In this document: one piece after another, positions 53,200 through 61,959 of the stretch
Layout of the letters: the number at the start of each line of letters is the position of its first letter
How positions within the stretch are numbered: the first letter of the stretch is position 1
From: Bacillota bacterium
GTDB taxonomy: Bacteria; Bacillota; Clostridia; Oscillospirales; Acutalibacteraceae
NCBI GenBank assembly: GCA_023390175.1
Contig: JAEWDK010000024.1
Location: forward strand, 496,001 to 560,000
DNA length: 64,000 bases
Direction: 5' to 3'
Program-made: the position numbers and the translations under genes
Notes under the pieces: model-generated
Told to the model about the DNA's origin: nothing
The model's input: the letters and a program-made list of their open reading frames with translations, nothing else
Database searches by the model: none

Positions 53200-54889
53200 C
53201 GATATCGTCACCCCTTAACCACATTCTAATAAGCTGTGCTGCAATTTCCGGATTTTGAGATGAAAAATCCTGAAGTTTTTCACGCAAGGCTTCTTCTTTT
53301 GACGCCTGCGCCGCTCTGGCCTTTTCCAATTCCTTCAGCGCACGCATCTTCTCTTTTTCCGCCTTGACCTGCTCGGTTTCTTCTTCTGGTACCATTTCTT
53401 CTTCCTCTTCTGGTACACCGTCGCCCTCAGCCGCTTCACCGTCCGCGGCTTTTCCAAGCTCATAGAAGTCTTCCGGAACGGTTGCTTCCACGTCTGCTCC
53501 CATTAATTCCTGACGGCTCTTCTTTCGCTTACTGCTGACTGCAACAGCCACAATAATAATGATAAGGATAATCAGACCCAATGCCGCGCCGCCGTAAATC
53601 AGAATCTGATTCATTGTCGGGGCAAAGCCGGCAGATGCATTGGCAGGCACTGCGGACGACCCTGCAAAAGTGGCACTGTAAACGGCAACCTTTGACGGAT
53701 CAATCGCTGCGGCATTGGCAACCAGGCTGCTGATTTGGCTCTTTTGGTTATTGTCCATCATAGCTTTGTTGATGACGACGGAAATTGTCATGTCCTTAAC
53801 ACTTGCGGCGTCGCCCTGAATCTGCTCTTTCACCTGACTGACCAAATATTTATACGACTGGTCATCCTTCGTATAAATTACGTTTCCGTTAACGGTAACG
53901 CCGGGGTAAGTGGTCACATTCGAATTGGTTTGTGTTCCCGCGACTCCTCCGGTGGAGGATGTTCCGTTTAGCTGCTGCTCTTTTTGCGTGTTTGATTCAG
54001 TGATAACGCCCTTATTGTCCGTAGTGGAAGGTTTGTATGTAATAATGTCTTGTATTTTCTTATCGACGTCCATAACACTCTTAGCAGAAACCTGGACATT
54101 GCCCGTTCCGAAAACAGGAACCAAAACCTTCATCACACTGGCTTCAATATCCTTTTGATACGATTTTTCAATTGCAAGCTTAAACTGTGAAATATCCATT
54201 TGCGTTCCGGCCGCATTCTCAGTGGCGCTCAGCTCTTCCCCGGTTGCCGTATCAATTACGGCAACGTCGTCCGCCTTCAGATTTGGAACGCTTTTGGAAA
54301 TCAGCTGCTTAATTCCGTTTACCTGCGTAGCCTGCAGTGTTTTGCCCGATTTTAAAGTTACGGTAACAGAAGCCGAAGGGGCCGAGGTGGTTGAATCCCA
54401 GGCATAGCTGTTGCTGTCCGGAATACTGATGGTAACACTGGCGTTTTCAACACCGTCGAGTGTTTTAACGACCGCTTCCAGCCTCTGATTCATCTGATAT
54501 TTTTCAATCGTCTTTTTTTCAAAATCAGTGGACATAATGTTTGTGTTCTTTGTAAAGAAGTCATAGTTCGGGGCTGTTTTCGGGTGCCCTTCGTTGGAAA
54601 GGTCCATTCTTAGCGCATTTTCCTGGTCCTTCGGCACATAAATTGTGCCGTTGTCTTCCTTATAGCTGATACCCCGATCTTTTATTTCGGTCATAACCTG
54701 TACCGCTTCGTCATGATCCAACCCCGGGTAAAGAACCACATATGGCTGAGCGTTAAGCATTACTCCAATCGCAACGGAGAGCAGTACGATTCCTGCAAGA
54801 ACACTTAATATAATAATTTTTTTCTTTTTTGTTAAATTGCCCCAAAAATTTTTAATTGGGTCAAGGTACCTCTTGATTTGATCATTCAT
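53192..54889 (-). CDS. fliF: Flagellar MS-ring protein FliF
   Basis: A 565-residue MS-ring protein. Membrane helices are near 25-47 and 435-460; the ring-building motifs lie between them (VVLYPGLDHDEAVQVMTEI, NASVTISIPDS). The cytoplasmic tail (about 465-565) is acidic and Glu-rich before the FliG-binding end (QNPEIAAQLIRMWL). It anchors the basal body and surrounds the export gate. Confidence 0.96.
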   Translation of the reverse strand: MNDQIKRYLDPIKNFWGNLTKKKKIIILSVLAGIVLLSVAIGVMLNAQPYVVLYPGLDHDEAVQVMTEIKDRGISYKEDNGTIYVPKDQENALRMDLSNEGHPKTAPNYDFFTKNTNIMSTDFEKKTIEKYQMNQRLEAVVKTLDGVENASVTISIPDSNSYAWDSTTSAPSASVTVTLKSGKTLQATQVNGIKQLISKSVPNLKADDVAVIDTATGEELSATENAAGTQMDISQFKLAIEKSYQKDIEASVMKVLVPVFGTGNVQVSAKSVMDVDKKIQDIITYKPSTTDNKGVITESNTQKEQQLNGTSSTGGVAGTQTNSNVTTYPGVTVNGNVIYTKDDQSYKYLVSQVKEQIQGDAASVKDMTISVVINKAMMDNNQKSQISSLVANAAAIDPSKVAVYSATFAGSSAVPANASAGFAPTMNQILIYGGAALGLIILIIIIVAVAVSSKRKKSRQELMGADVEATVPEDFYELGKAADGEAAEGDGVPEEEEEMVPEEETEQVKAEKEKMRALKELEKARAAQASKEEALREKLQDFSSQNPEIAAQLIRMWLRGDDIDG

Positions 54890-54924
54890 CGTTTTCCCTG
54901 CAGCTGCCTTTCATTCGATTGAAT

Positions 54925-55224
54925 TTAGACGCTAATCCGCATGACTTCATTATAGGCATCAAGCGCCTTGTTGCGCAGTTGCACAAGCAATTGAACTGAT
55001 AATGAGGCTTTTTGAGACGCAATGGTAAGGTTGTGGAGGTCATCTGACTGCCCCGTAGTAAGCTTATACAGTTCTTGGTTCAAGTTGCTGTCCGTTGACT
55101 TCACGTTATTGACGGCATCCTGAAACAAATCCTGAAACGGGAGCGCATTACCGGAACCGGTCACCTGGTTTGACTTGTTTAAATCGGCAATCGAGTTAAC
55201 CGCCTGAATCGGTGTTATCTGCAT
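54925..55224 (-). CDS. fliE: Flagellar hook-basal body protein FliE
   Basis: A 99-residue helical protein linking the MS ring to the rod. The C-terminal motif (ASQKASLSVQLLVQLRNKALDAYNEVMR, within 70-97) is diagnostic. It starts 6 nt after flgC. GGAAGGT precedes the ATG, inside the flgC stop region. Confidence 0.95.
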   Translation of the reverse strand: MQITPIQAVNSIADLNKSNQVTGSGNALPFQDLFQDAVNNVKSTDSNLNQELYKLTTGQSDDLHNLTIASQKASLSVQLLVQLRNKALDAYNEVMRISV

Positions 55225-55230
55225 TTTATA

Positions 55231-55674
55231 TTACCTTCCCATCTCTAAAGCTTTGGCGGCCATTCCTTTAACCGCGTTAAAAGCTGTCAAATTCGCGTCA
55301 TACGCTCTGGTTGCGGTCATCATGTCCAATGTTTCTTTAATCGGGTCCACATTCGGCATCATAACATAGCCCTGTGCATTCGCATCCGGATTGGAAGGAT
55401 CGTAAACAGGAGTAAGCTCGCTTTGATCCTCCACAATTTTTGTAACCTTCACGCCGCCCTGAGCCGACGAGCCGGAATTCACTTTTTCTTCAAGTATGCT
55501 CCGGAACGTTGATTGCTGATTGGGTTCCAAAACTACCATTTTTCTGCGATAAGGCCCGCCGTTTGCGGTTTTGGTGGTCGAAGCATTGGCAATGTTTTCC
55601 GAAATAACATCCATCCTAAGCCTTTCCGCAGTAAGCGCGGAGCCGCTGATATCCAACGAATTTAAAAAAGACAT
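55231..55674 (-). CDS. flgC: Flagellar rod protein FlgC
   Basis: A 147-residue proximal rod protein. D0 sequence at the N-terminus (SGSALTAERLRMDVISENIA) and at the C-terminus (TLDMMTATRAYDANLTAFN). The motif GGPYRRKMVVL follows the N-helix as in other FlgC proteins. It is the second gene of the operon, and AGGAGG is 7 nt before the ATG. Confidence 0.96.
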   Translation of the reverse strand: MSFLNSLDISGSALTAERLRMDVISENIANASTTKTANGGPYRRKMVVLEPNQQSTFRSILEEKVNSGSSAQGGVKVTKIVEDQSELTPVYDPSNPDANAQGYVMMPNVDPIKETLDMMTATRAYDANLTAFNAVKGMAAKALEMGR

Positions 55675-55726
55675 AGTTCAACCTCCTGAAAATTTCTGAA
55701 GAATCAAAAAGCAATAAAAAAAGCAA

Positions 55727-56113
55727 TTATGATTTTCCATCTGTAATTGCATACTTGAGACGGGAAAAATAATCTGAGAGCTCACGCAGTGAATACATGT
55801 AATTCAGCTGTGTACGCGCAAGTTCTATATTTTGCTGTTCCACGTCGACATTATTGCCATCCAGCCGCAAGGATTTATCATCCGTCACCGTAGTGACTGG
55901 CTGGGTGTTTTTTAACCTGTTTATCAGATCGCTGTTGCTTCCCGTGTTCGTGGAAAGCTGCTCTTGCAGCTGATCTTCAAAACTAACCTGCTTGCTCTTG
56001 TAGCCAGGAGTCTCCACATTTGCAAGGTTATCCGAAATTGCCTGCTGCCTTGTCCAAAGGCCGTCAAGATCCTTGTTCATCAAATTAATAGAAGCACTGT
56101 CAAGCCAGTTCAA
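55727..56113 (-). CDS. flgB: Flagellar rod protein FlgB
   Basis: A 128-residue proximal rod protein with the FlgB N-terminal pattern (LWTRQQAISDNLANVETPGYK) and a C-terminal helix (LARTQLNYMYSLRELSDYFS). It opens the 26-kb fla/che operon. The start is TTG with GGGGTGG upstream. The leader of about 115 nt before it has several repeats. Confidence 0.95.
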   Translation of the reverse strand: MNWLDSASINLMNKDLDGLWTRQQAISDNLANVETPGYKSKQVSFEDQLQEQLSTNTGSNSDLINRLKNTQPVTTVTDDKSLRLDGNNVDVEQQNIELARTQLNYMYSLRELSDYFSRLKYAITDGKS

Positions 56114-56175
56114 GAAACCACCCCGTTCTAAAATCAGTCAAATAAGACAATATTTACTTATTTTTACGTCATAAT

Positions 56176-56218
56176 ACAGATTATCTGTCAATAATTCGCC
56201 ACTTTTCGCCAATTATTG
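56176..56218 (-). repeat. Inverted and direct repeats in the flgB leader
   Basis: Just downstream of the flgB promoter lie an 8-bp inverted repeat CAATAATT/AATTATTG (56189-56196 and 56211-56218), two direct TTCGCCA repeats set 10 nt apart inside it (56195-56201, 56205-56211) and a 13-bp palindrome ACAGATTATCTGT (56176-56188). They could be a repressor/activator site or an RNA structure. No known riboswitch was matched. Confidence 0.55.
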
Positions 56219-56235
56219 TGACTTTATCCAATATA

Positions 56236-56263
56236 ATTATATATATAATGTGTCAAAAGTCAA
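56236..56263 (-). promoter_or_regulatory. Sigma-A promoter of the flgB (fla/che) operon
   Basis: On the minus strand TTGACT (56258-56263), a 16-nt spacer and TATAAT (56236-56241). A second overlapping TTGACA (56251-56256) is also present. The predicted leader is about 115 nt. Confidence 0.65.
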
Positions 56264-56372
56264 CTAAATTCTACATAAAGCTTATAAAAAATGTCCAGAT
56301 TTAATATTTGGTTAACATATTATTCATTTTTTATTAACATTTATTTTCCATGCTTTCGTGCTCCGATATCAC

Positions 56373-56399
56373 TAAACTTTTTATTCGTACTGCCGATAA
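56373..56399 (+). promoter_or_regulatory. Sigma-28 promoter for flgM-flgN-flgK-flgL
   Basis: TAAA (56373-56376), a 16-nt spacer and CCGATAA (56393-56399), preceded by G: an exact match to the enteric GCCGATAA form. It lies 19 nt before the flgM ATG. Confidence 0.85.
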
Positions 56400-56417
56400 A
56401 TATTTCGAGGTGAAAAA

Positions 56418-56756
56418 ATGATGATGATTACGAATTCGGGTCATGTGCCGAATACTGTTCCCAGCCCATATTCCGGGAAAAAATTGGAGCAGACTGCCAG
56501 CGCTCAGAACAAGTCAAACGCCGTAAAGCTTGACAAAATATCCGTGCCGAAAAAGATGGATACCATTGAAATTTCCAGCCGCCCCGTCTGCACCCGTCCC
56601 ACCGTATCCCAGGCGAGGGATCAAATCATCTCTGATTTAAATCAGGACAAGGATGTTTCATTTCTTGAAACTTTAAAGGCGCAAATTAATTCCAACCAAT
56701 ACAAAGTGGACCCAAAAGAAATTGCAAAAATCATGCTGACCGGCGAAAAGGAATAA
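56418..56756 (+). CDS. flgM: Anti-sigma-28 factor FlgM
   Basis: A 112-residue protein with a disordered polar N-terminal half and a helical C-terminus typical of FlgM (MDTIEISSRP, ARDQIISDLNQ, YKVDPKEIAKIMLTG). It binds FliA and is exported when the hook is complete. An excellent sigma-28 promoter in front of it makes an autoregulatory loop. GAGGTG lies before the ATG. Confidence 0.92.
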   Translation: MMMITNSGHVPNTVPSPYSGKKLEQTASAQNKSNAVKLDKISVPKKMDTIEISSRPVCTRPTVSQARDQIISDLNQDKDVSFLETLKAQINSNQYKVDPKEIAKIMLTGEKE

Positions 56757-56806
56757 CGGCAAAGTGAACCGCTCTGCCCCTTAGAACGGACGGATTGGAG
56801 AAAATG

Positions 56807-57289
56807 ATGATGGATCAATCTTTAGCGGATGAATTATTTCGCTTCTTCCAGCGTTACCTTTCCTTTTATAAGGAGTTTCTGCAGCTGGAAACCGAGAAGT
56901 ACGACGACATGGCGGTTAATAACCTGGCCTTGCTGGATCAGCATGTGAAAAAAGAAGAAGTTTTTATGTTGAAATCAAGGGGTTTGGAACTGGAACGTGA
57001 CAAGCTGGTCACGCGAACCGGAAAACCTGAAGCAACCTTTCAGGAATTAATCCCCTTATTTGAACAGCCTCTGCAGGAGCAGATAAGACAAATATATAAC
57101 GAACTGTCAAAGGTTCTTTCAGATTTAAAAGAGATGAATCTTCGGTGCAATTATTTAACAGAGCTGAGACTTCATCGGATTCAGATAGATTTGAAAAAGT
57201 TGGAAAAGCGCCCAGACCTGCAAAAGCTTTATGATGCACACGCACGCGAGGGGGATGCACCCGTCAACTTTATTTCAAAAAAAGTGTAA
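56807..57289 (+). CDS. flgN: Flagellar chaperone FlgN
   Basis: A 160-residue helical protein between flgM and flgK, the standard place of FlgN, the chaperone of FlgK and FlgL. Long amphipathic helices (about 5-60, 85-120) dominate, with conserved LLxLET/KEExF-like spacing. Three consecutive ATGs (56804, 56807, 56810) follow GGAG, and the second is the best spaced. The stop is just before the flgK ribosome site. Confidence 0.85.
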   Translation: MMDQSLADELFRFFQRYLSFYKEFLQLETEKYDDMAVNNLALLDQHVKKEEVFMLKSRGLELERDKLVTRTGKPEATFQELIPLFEQPLQEQIRQIYNELSKVLSDLKEMNLRCNYLTELRLHRIQIDLKKLEKRPDLQKLYDAHAREGDAPVNFISKKV

Positions 57290-57301
57290 GGAGTGAACCA
57301 T

Positions 57302-58999
57302 ATGGCATCTACTTTTTCAGCATATTATATTGGAAAGAGCGGAATACAGGCTGCCCAGTACAATCTAAAGATAACCGGTCAAAATATGGCGAACGTGAAT
57401 ACCGACGGCTACACAAGGCAGCGTGTGGATTCTTTCGCTGTAGGCTCCAGCGGCAATAATATGCGTTATTCCAATAAAACGGATTTAGCCATCGGCGGAG
57501 GTGTGGAAAGCACCGGAATCAGCCAGCTGCGCGACCCTTACCTTGATGTGCGGTACCGTATGGAACATGCAAAGACCGGCGAAACCGGAACAGAGCTGAC
57601 GACACTGAACGATTTGCAGTCGATTTTCGACGAAATCAATAAAGACGGTATCAACTCCCAATTTACAGATTTGGTAAAACAGCTGAATAAGCTTGCCGCG
57701 ACCCCTTCGGACACCGGCCTGGAAAACATTGTGAAAAATTCATCCCTGCTCCTTACAAAGGCGTTTAATAACGCAGCACAGCAGGTATCAAAAATAAGGG
57801 CACAGACGTTAGATTCCTTTCAGAAGGATTCCGTTAATAAGGTTAATACTCTCCTTCAAAATATTGCGCACATTAATCAGGAAATAAAGAGCGCGGATGT
57901 TTCAGAAACCCCTGCTTTGGAATTGACCGACCAGCGTAACGCCATGCTGGATGAGCTTTCGCAGTATGTAAACATACAGGTTTCCACAAAGCCTGTATCG
58001 GTTGGCGCAGGCAGATCAGTGGATGAACTCAGCGTAGATTTGGTTACCGCAGCTAATAAAAAAATCAACTTGATCAGCAACGGTACCTATAATCAGTTTG
58101 ATTTGAAAAAAGCAGCCGACGGAACAACCCAGGATGGAACAGTGCAAAAAGGCCCTGCGACCATTCAGCTGAAGGACGCTTTCGGAAATGAGATTATGGA
58201 TACCTCGAAAACTCCAGCCACTCCTTTGCTTTCGAACTCCGACGTAACCAGCGGCTCATTCGGCGGATATTTGTCCATGCTGAACGACAGCGGTGAATTT
58301 GACGCGAAAGCAGCGGTTGCGGCAAATCCTCCTACCGTCCCGGTGGCAATTCCTGCCGTTGCACCCACTACACGCGGAATCGGGTATTACAATAAGATTT
58401 TGGACACGCTTGCAAGCAAATTCGCCGAAATGATGAACCGGGCAAACAGTACCAATCCGGAAATCGACTCCGTTACAAATTTGCCGACGATTCCGAACAA
58501 GCCGCTGTTCACAGCTCTGGACGGAGTTACCACAACCGGTATTACCGCAGATAATATTTCCATTTCCAGTGCATGGAACAATGCAACCGGCACATTCATC
58601 ACCGCGACCAAGAATGAAACGTTACCCGGAGTTGATAATTCAAAGGCCGGCAAGAACATTCTTTACATGGTCAATCAGTTTAATAAAGAAACAACCTTTA
58701 AGGCCAACGAGGGGACGGCAGACGAAACCACACTTTTTACAAGCAGCATTAACTCGTTTGTTTCAAATATTTCCACTACGCTCGGCCTTCAGATTGATAC
58801 GCTCGGCAAACAAAATGACACTTACGCATCGACTTTATCTGATATTGATACGCACAGAGCTGCCATTTCTTCCGTAGATGTAAATGAAGAAGGCATCAAC
58901 TTAATCATGTATAATCAGGCGCTGTCAGCCTCTTCCCGCTTTATGACCACGATGGATGAGGCGATTGACACAATCATCAACAAGATGGGCGTTGGCTGA
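57302..58999 (+). CDS. flgK: Hook-filament junction protein FlgK (HAP1)
   Basis: A 565-residue hook-associated protein. The N-terminal D0/D1 pattern (AAQYNLKITGQNMANVNTDG) and C-terminal (INLIMYNQALSASSRFMTTM) are conserved; the middle is variable. It caps the hook and joins it to FlgL. AAGGAG lies 8 nt before the chosen ATG. It belongs to the flgM transcript. Confidence 0.95.
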   Translation: MASTFSAYYIGKSGIQAAQYNLKITGQNMANVNTDGYTRQRVDSFAVGSSGNNMRYSNKTDLAIGGGVESTGISQLRDPYLDVRYRMEHAKTGETGTELTTLNDLQSIFDEINKDGINSQFTDLVKQLNKLAATPSDTGLENIVKNSSLLLTKAFNNAAQQVSKIRAQTLDSFQKDSVNKVNTLLQNIAHINQEIKSADVSETPALELTDQRNAMLDELSQYVNIQVSTKPVSVGAGRSVDELSVDLVTAANKKINLISNGTYNQFDLKKAADGTTQDGTVQKGPATIQLKDAFGNEIMDTSKTPATPLLSNSDVTSGSFGGYLSMLNDSGEFDAKAAVAANPPTVPVAIPAVAPTTRGIGYYNKILDTLASKFAEMMNRANSTNPEIDSVTNLPTIPNKPLFTALDGVTTTGITADNISISSAWNNATGTFITATKNETLPGVDNSKAGKNILYMVNQFNKETTFKANEGTADETTLFTSSINSFVSNISTTLGLQIDTLGKQNDTYASTLSDIDTHRAAISSVDVNEEGINLIMYNQALSASSRFMTTMDEAIDTIINKMGVG

Positions 59000-59032
59000 A
59001 ATTGAGATGCATAGTTAGGAGAGAATATTATC

Positions 59033-60379
59033 ATGAGAATTACGATGGGCATGATTACGAAACAGTACAGCAGCAACCTGAACGCTTCCCTAAGCCAGCT
59101 TAATTCGGCCAGCAATAAGGCAACCACTTACAGAAAATTTGACAAGACGTCAGACGATCCTTTTTCGGCTTCGAAGGCGTACCGGCTGCGGCGTGAATCT
59201 TCCGAGAACGACACTTATCAAAGCAATATAAGCGATGTGGAAGACCAGCTTTCAACCGCGCAGAGCGCCATGATGTCGATTCATGATATTATCAGCCAGG
59301 CAAGTACCGGCGATACCATTCAGGCAATTACCGGAACCATGCAGCCTTCTGACCGTGCAACAATCGCAACCAAGCTGCGTACGCTTCAGCAGGCAATTCT
59401 TGCCCCTGCAAACACAAAGTTCGGGGATAAATACCTGTTCGGCGGTTCCGACATGAGCGACCCTCCATTTTCTGTCGGTGAAAACGGAAACCTGCTCTAT
59501 CGCGGTATTGACGTAAACACGGGGAAAATTGAAGCAGGCACAACCACAACAATGAACGGCGCGCTAATTCAGTTCGGTAAAAATTCCGGTGTTCCTAACG
59601 GCTACACTTTACAGATTGCAGATTCCGGAACCGTCGGTTCCAGCCCGACAGCATCACTGAGCGGAACAACCATTACGCTTACTTTGGATTTATCCACAGC
59701 GAAAACCAATCAGGATGTTGGAAATGCTTTGAAAAATATAACTGCCGCAAATAATACTACCGGATTTGATTTTTCGAAAGCGACAGTGACCGGCGATTTA
59801 AATTGCCCGGTGACAGCCACCACTGTTTCTGAAAGTACATATGATACCGTCATGAAAAACGGCAGTGTTTACGACGCCCTGAACGACCTTTCCAAGGAGC
59901 AGTCTTTGGTGGATTTGGGCATGGGCTTGAAGCTAAATGCAAACAACTCTATCAACACACAGAGCGTTTTTGACGCTGCAATCCCCGGCCTTTCCTTTAT
60001 GGGATTCAGTACGGTGGACAAAACCGGCACCGGAGTTTCAAGCAATCTTTATACCCTGCTTGGGCAGGTTGCCGACCAACTGGAAGATCCCGGTTTTTCG
60101 ATGGATAAAATCCAACCCTACCTGACGAGCCTTCAGAATCAGGGCGATCAGCTGATGGCAAAAATCACAGAGTCCGGCACAAAATCCAACTTTCTCTCCA
60201 CAACAAAATCAAACCTTGAAACGATGGGAACGGCCATTCTTGATAAAGACCAGAATACGGAATTTGATGACCCGGCAAACGCGATCATGAATTATTACAT
60301 GCAGCAGTCCGCGTACAACGCCGCACTTCAAATGGGGACAAAAATCATGGCGAAAACTTTTTTGGATTTTATGACCTGA
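59033..60379 (+). CDS. flgL: Hook-filament junction protein FlgL (HAP3)
   Basis: A 448-residue flagellin-like hook-associated protein. The N-terminus (MRITMGMITKQYSSNLNAS) and the DDPFSASKAYRLRRE segment are typical; the C-terminus ends in an AYNAALQMGTKIMAKTFLDF helix. It lies after flgK and connects hook and filament. Central residues (150-330) form the variable surface. AGGAG lies 11 nt before the ATG. Confidence 0.95.
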   Translation: MRITMGMITKQYSSNLNASLSQLNSASNKATTYRKFDKTSDDPFSASKAYRLRRESSENDTYQSNISDVEDQLSTAQSAMMSIHDIISQASTGDTIQAITGTMQPSDRATIATKLRTLQQAILAPANTKFGDKYLFGGSDMSDPPFSVGENGNLLYRGIDVNTGKIEAGTTTTMNGALIQFGKNSGVPNGYTLQIADSGTVGSSPTASLSGTTITLTLDLSTAKTNQDVGNALKNITAANNTTGFDFSKATVTGDLNCPVTATTVSESTYDTVMKNGSVYDALNDLSKEQSLVDLGMGLKLNANNSINTQSVFDAAIPGLSFMGFSTVDKTGTGVSSNLYTLLGQVADQLEDPGFSMDKIQPYLTSLQNQGDQLMAKITESGTKSNFLSTTKSNLETMGTAILDKDQNTEFDDPANAIMNYYMQQSAYNAALQMGTKIMAKTFLDFMT

Positions 60380-60497
60380 TTTATCCTTATTTTGCCTGCG
60401 TTACCGACATCCTTCCTATTGTTTTTGTTCTCAACCAGCCCTCATCAGGGATAAAAAGGAGCGAATCCAACTGGACGACATACAAAACAGCGCTGAA

Positions 60498-60764
60498 ATG
60501 CTGAACGGCATCGCTTTGCAGCGCGCACAATCCAGTATGGATGCTGCACTGGCATCTCTTCAGCGTGACCCGAAACAGATATCCATTCAGTACGAAACGG
60601 ATAAACTGACTTTTGACTGGCGTCAGCAGGAGCCCGCTTTGGCATCCACCCAGCTTAGCTTGGAATTTGTAGCCAAAGAGTACGTTCGGGCACAGTCAAT
60701 TACCGGGGGAAAAACACCCTCAGAAGGTGAAAAAAGCACTGTGTCATTTAATGTTACCGCATAG
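60498..60764 (+). CDS. Small protein of unknown function between flgL and fliW
   Basis: At least 88 residues, or 97 if it starts at a CTG at 60471. The CTG has AAGGAG 9 nt upstream, whereas the ATG at 60498 has no ribosome site. The sequence is polar, beta-prone in the middle (QISIQYETDKLTFDW), with no membrane segment or known domain. In Bacillus a DUF6470 protein (YviE) sits in the same place, but similarity is not evident here. It likely belongs to the late flagellar transcript; its function is unknown. Confidence 0.55.
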   Translation: MLNGIALQRAQSSMDAALASLQRDPKQISIQYETDKLTFDWRQQEPALASTQLSLEFVAKEYVRAQSITGGKTPSEGEKSTVSFNVTA

Positions 60765-61046
60765 CATTATCATACCACCCTCTCATTTTATTTCAATCCA
60801 AAATATAGCAAAATAAGAAGTATTTTATCACATTTTGTAAAATAGAATTGGATTGCGGTTGTTTTCAACACTCGAAACTAAACAGAATTTATCGTTTATT
60901 TGGGGCTCCTCAAAGTACAAGGCTCAGTTTCCCCTATATGCCTTTTTTCCATTATTTATATGTAGGGATTGCCGACAAGCAATCTGTATTTTCGGGCAGC
61001 ACCTTTTTTTAATTATGCGCAACTAATATAACTGAGGAGGCCCACA
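60765..61046 (+). other. Intergenic region before fliW
   Basis: About 280 A/T-rich bases. A weak sigma-28-like -10 (CCGACAA at 60972-60978) lacks a good -35. The fliW ribosome site GAGGAGG is at the end. No other structure was convincing. Confidence 0.4.
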
Positions 61047-61478
61047 ATGGAGACAAATCAAACGGAGGCACAGGCTCCCGAAAAAGACGGGCAAAATATT
61101 ATTCATTTTGAGGAAGGCATCTTAGGCTTTGAGGATGTTCATGAATACGTGCTGTATCATGAGGATGAAAATAATATCATTTGGAGTCTGCAGGCCGCCA
61201 GGTCGGACATTCCCTCCTTCATTGTCGTGGATCCCTACACGGTTCTTTCGAGTTATAATCCTGTGCTGTCAAAACAGCAGCTGGAGTCGCTGGAAGGAAC
61301 AGATTCAGCCGACCTGTGCTTTTTGGCGATTGCGGTAATCAAACCGAACCTTACCGATTCCGTAATCAACCTGAAAGCACCGATCATAATCGATATCAAT
61401 ACAAAAAAGGCAAAGCAGGTAATTTTGGAAGACTCGGATTACCCGATTCGTTACAGACTGTTCGAAAACAAGGAATAG
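61047..61478 (+). CDS. fliW: Flagellar assembly factor FliW
   Basis: A 143-residue FliW with the typical core (IIHFEEGILGFEDVHEYVL, SFIVVDPY, VINLKAPIIIDI). FliW binds either flagellin or CsrA; when flagellin is exported, FliW is freed and blocks CsrA, so flagellin is translated. A 15-residue acidic N-terminal extension is unusual but minor. It lies 13 nt ahead of csrA. Confidence 0.95.
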   Translation: METNQTEAQAPEKDGQNIIHFEEGILGFEDVHEYVLYHEDENNIIWSLQAARSDIPSFIVVDPYTVLSSYNPVLSKQQLESLEGTDSADLCFLAIAVIKPNLTDSVINLKAPIIIDINTKKAKQVILEDSDYPIRYRLFENKE

Positions 61479-61491
61479 AGGAGGCGTTTCT

Positions 61492-61716
61492 GTGCTTGTT
61501 ATCAGCCGAAAGGTCTCCGAATCCATTCTAATCGGGGACAATATTGAAATCATCGTTTCAGAAATCAGCGGCGACCGAGTAAAAATCTGCATTAACGCTC
61601 CAAAGGAAATTCCAATTGTGAGAAAAGAGCTGATAGAAACCCAAAGCCTGAACAAGGAAGCCAGCGTACTGCCGCAAAAGCAAACCATGGACAGGTTAAA
61701 GGACCTGTTGAAATAA
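61492..61716 (+). CDS. csrA: Carbon storage regulator CsrA
   Basis: A 74-residue CsrA (LVISRKVSESILIGDNIEI, then VKICINAPKEIPIVR). It binds GGA motifs in mRNA hairpins and represses translation. GTG start with AGAGGAGG upstream. The immediate downstream flagellin mRNA leader carries a matching hairpin. The R in IPIVRKEL required for RNA binding is present. Confidence 0.96.
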   Translation: MLVISRKVSESILIGDNIEIIVSEISGDRVKICINAPKEIPIVRKELIETQSLNKEASVLPQKQTMDRLKDLLK

Positions 61717-61725
61717 AAGGACGCA

Positions 61726-61766
61726 CTCCTTCCGGCTCTGCGGAGCCACCTCCCTCATGGAAGGAG
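61726..61766. repeat. Compound hairpin between csrA and flagellin
   Basis: CTCCTTCC (61726-61733) pairs with GGAAGGAG (61759-61766) around an inner hairpin GGCTC/GAGCC (61734-61738, 61743-61747). The shape and the ACCTCCCTCATGGAAGGAGG end resemble a short intergenic repeat common in Clostridia genomes, so it is probably a decayed mobile or repeat copy. A terminator role for csrA is possible but no T run follows directly. Confidence 0.5.
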
Positions 61767-61819
61767 GCTAAGAAGGAAAAGACTAGCAAAAAATATTTTT
61801 AATTATTCCTAAATATCCC

Positions 61820-61846
61820 TAAACTTTTTCCAAATCACACCGAAAT
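61820..61846 (+). promoter_or_regulatory. Sigma-28 promoter for flagellin
   Basis: TAAA (61820-61823), a 16-nt spacer and CCGAAAT (61840-61846): one mismatch in the -10. Transcription would begin near 61853, giving a leader of about 180 nt. Confidence 0.75.
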
Positions 61847-61959
61847 ATCAAGTGTAAGCATAAAACAACAAAATCAAAGCAAATTCCTTTTACTTCGGTA
61901 TTATTTTCCGCCTCGGCAGGGCCCGCAGGGGCGGGAATTTGATACATCAATTCACCGGC

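Noticed and set aside
56114..56235. c-di-GMP riboswitch before flgB, as in Clostridioides difficile
   Set aside because: The conserved core words of the GEMM aptamers were looked for in the leader and not found; only simple repeats are present.
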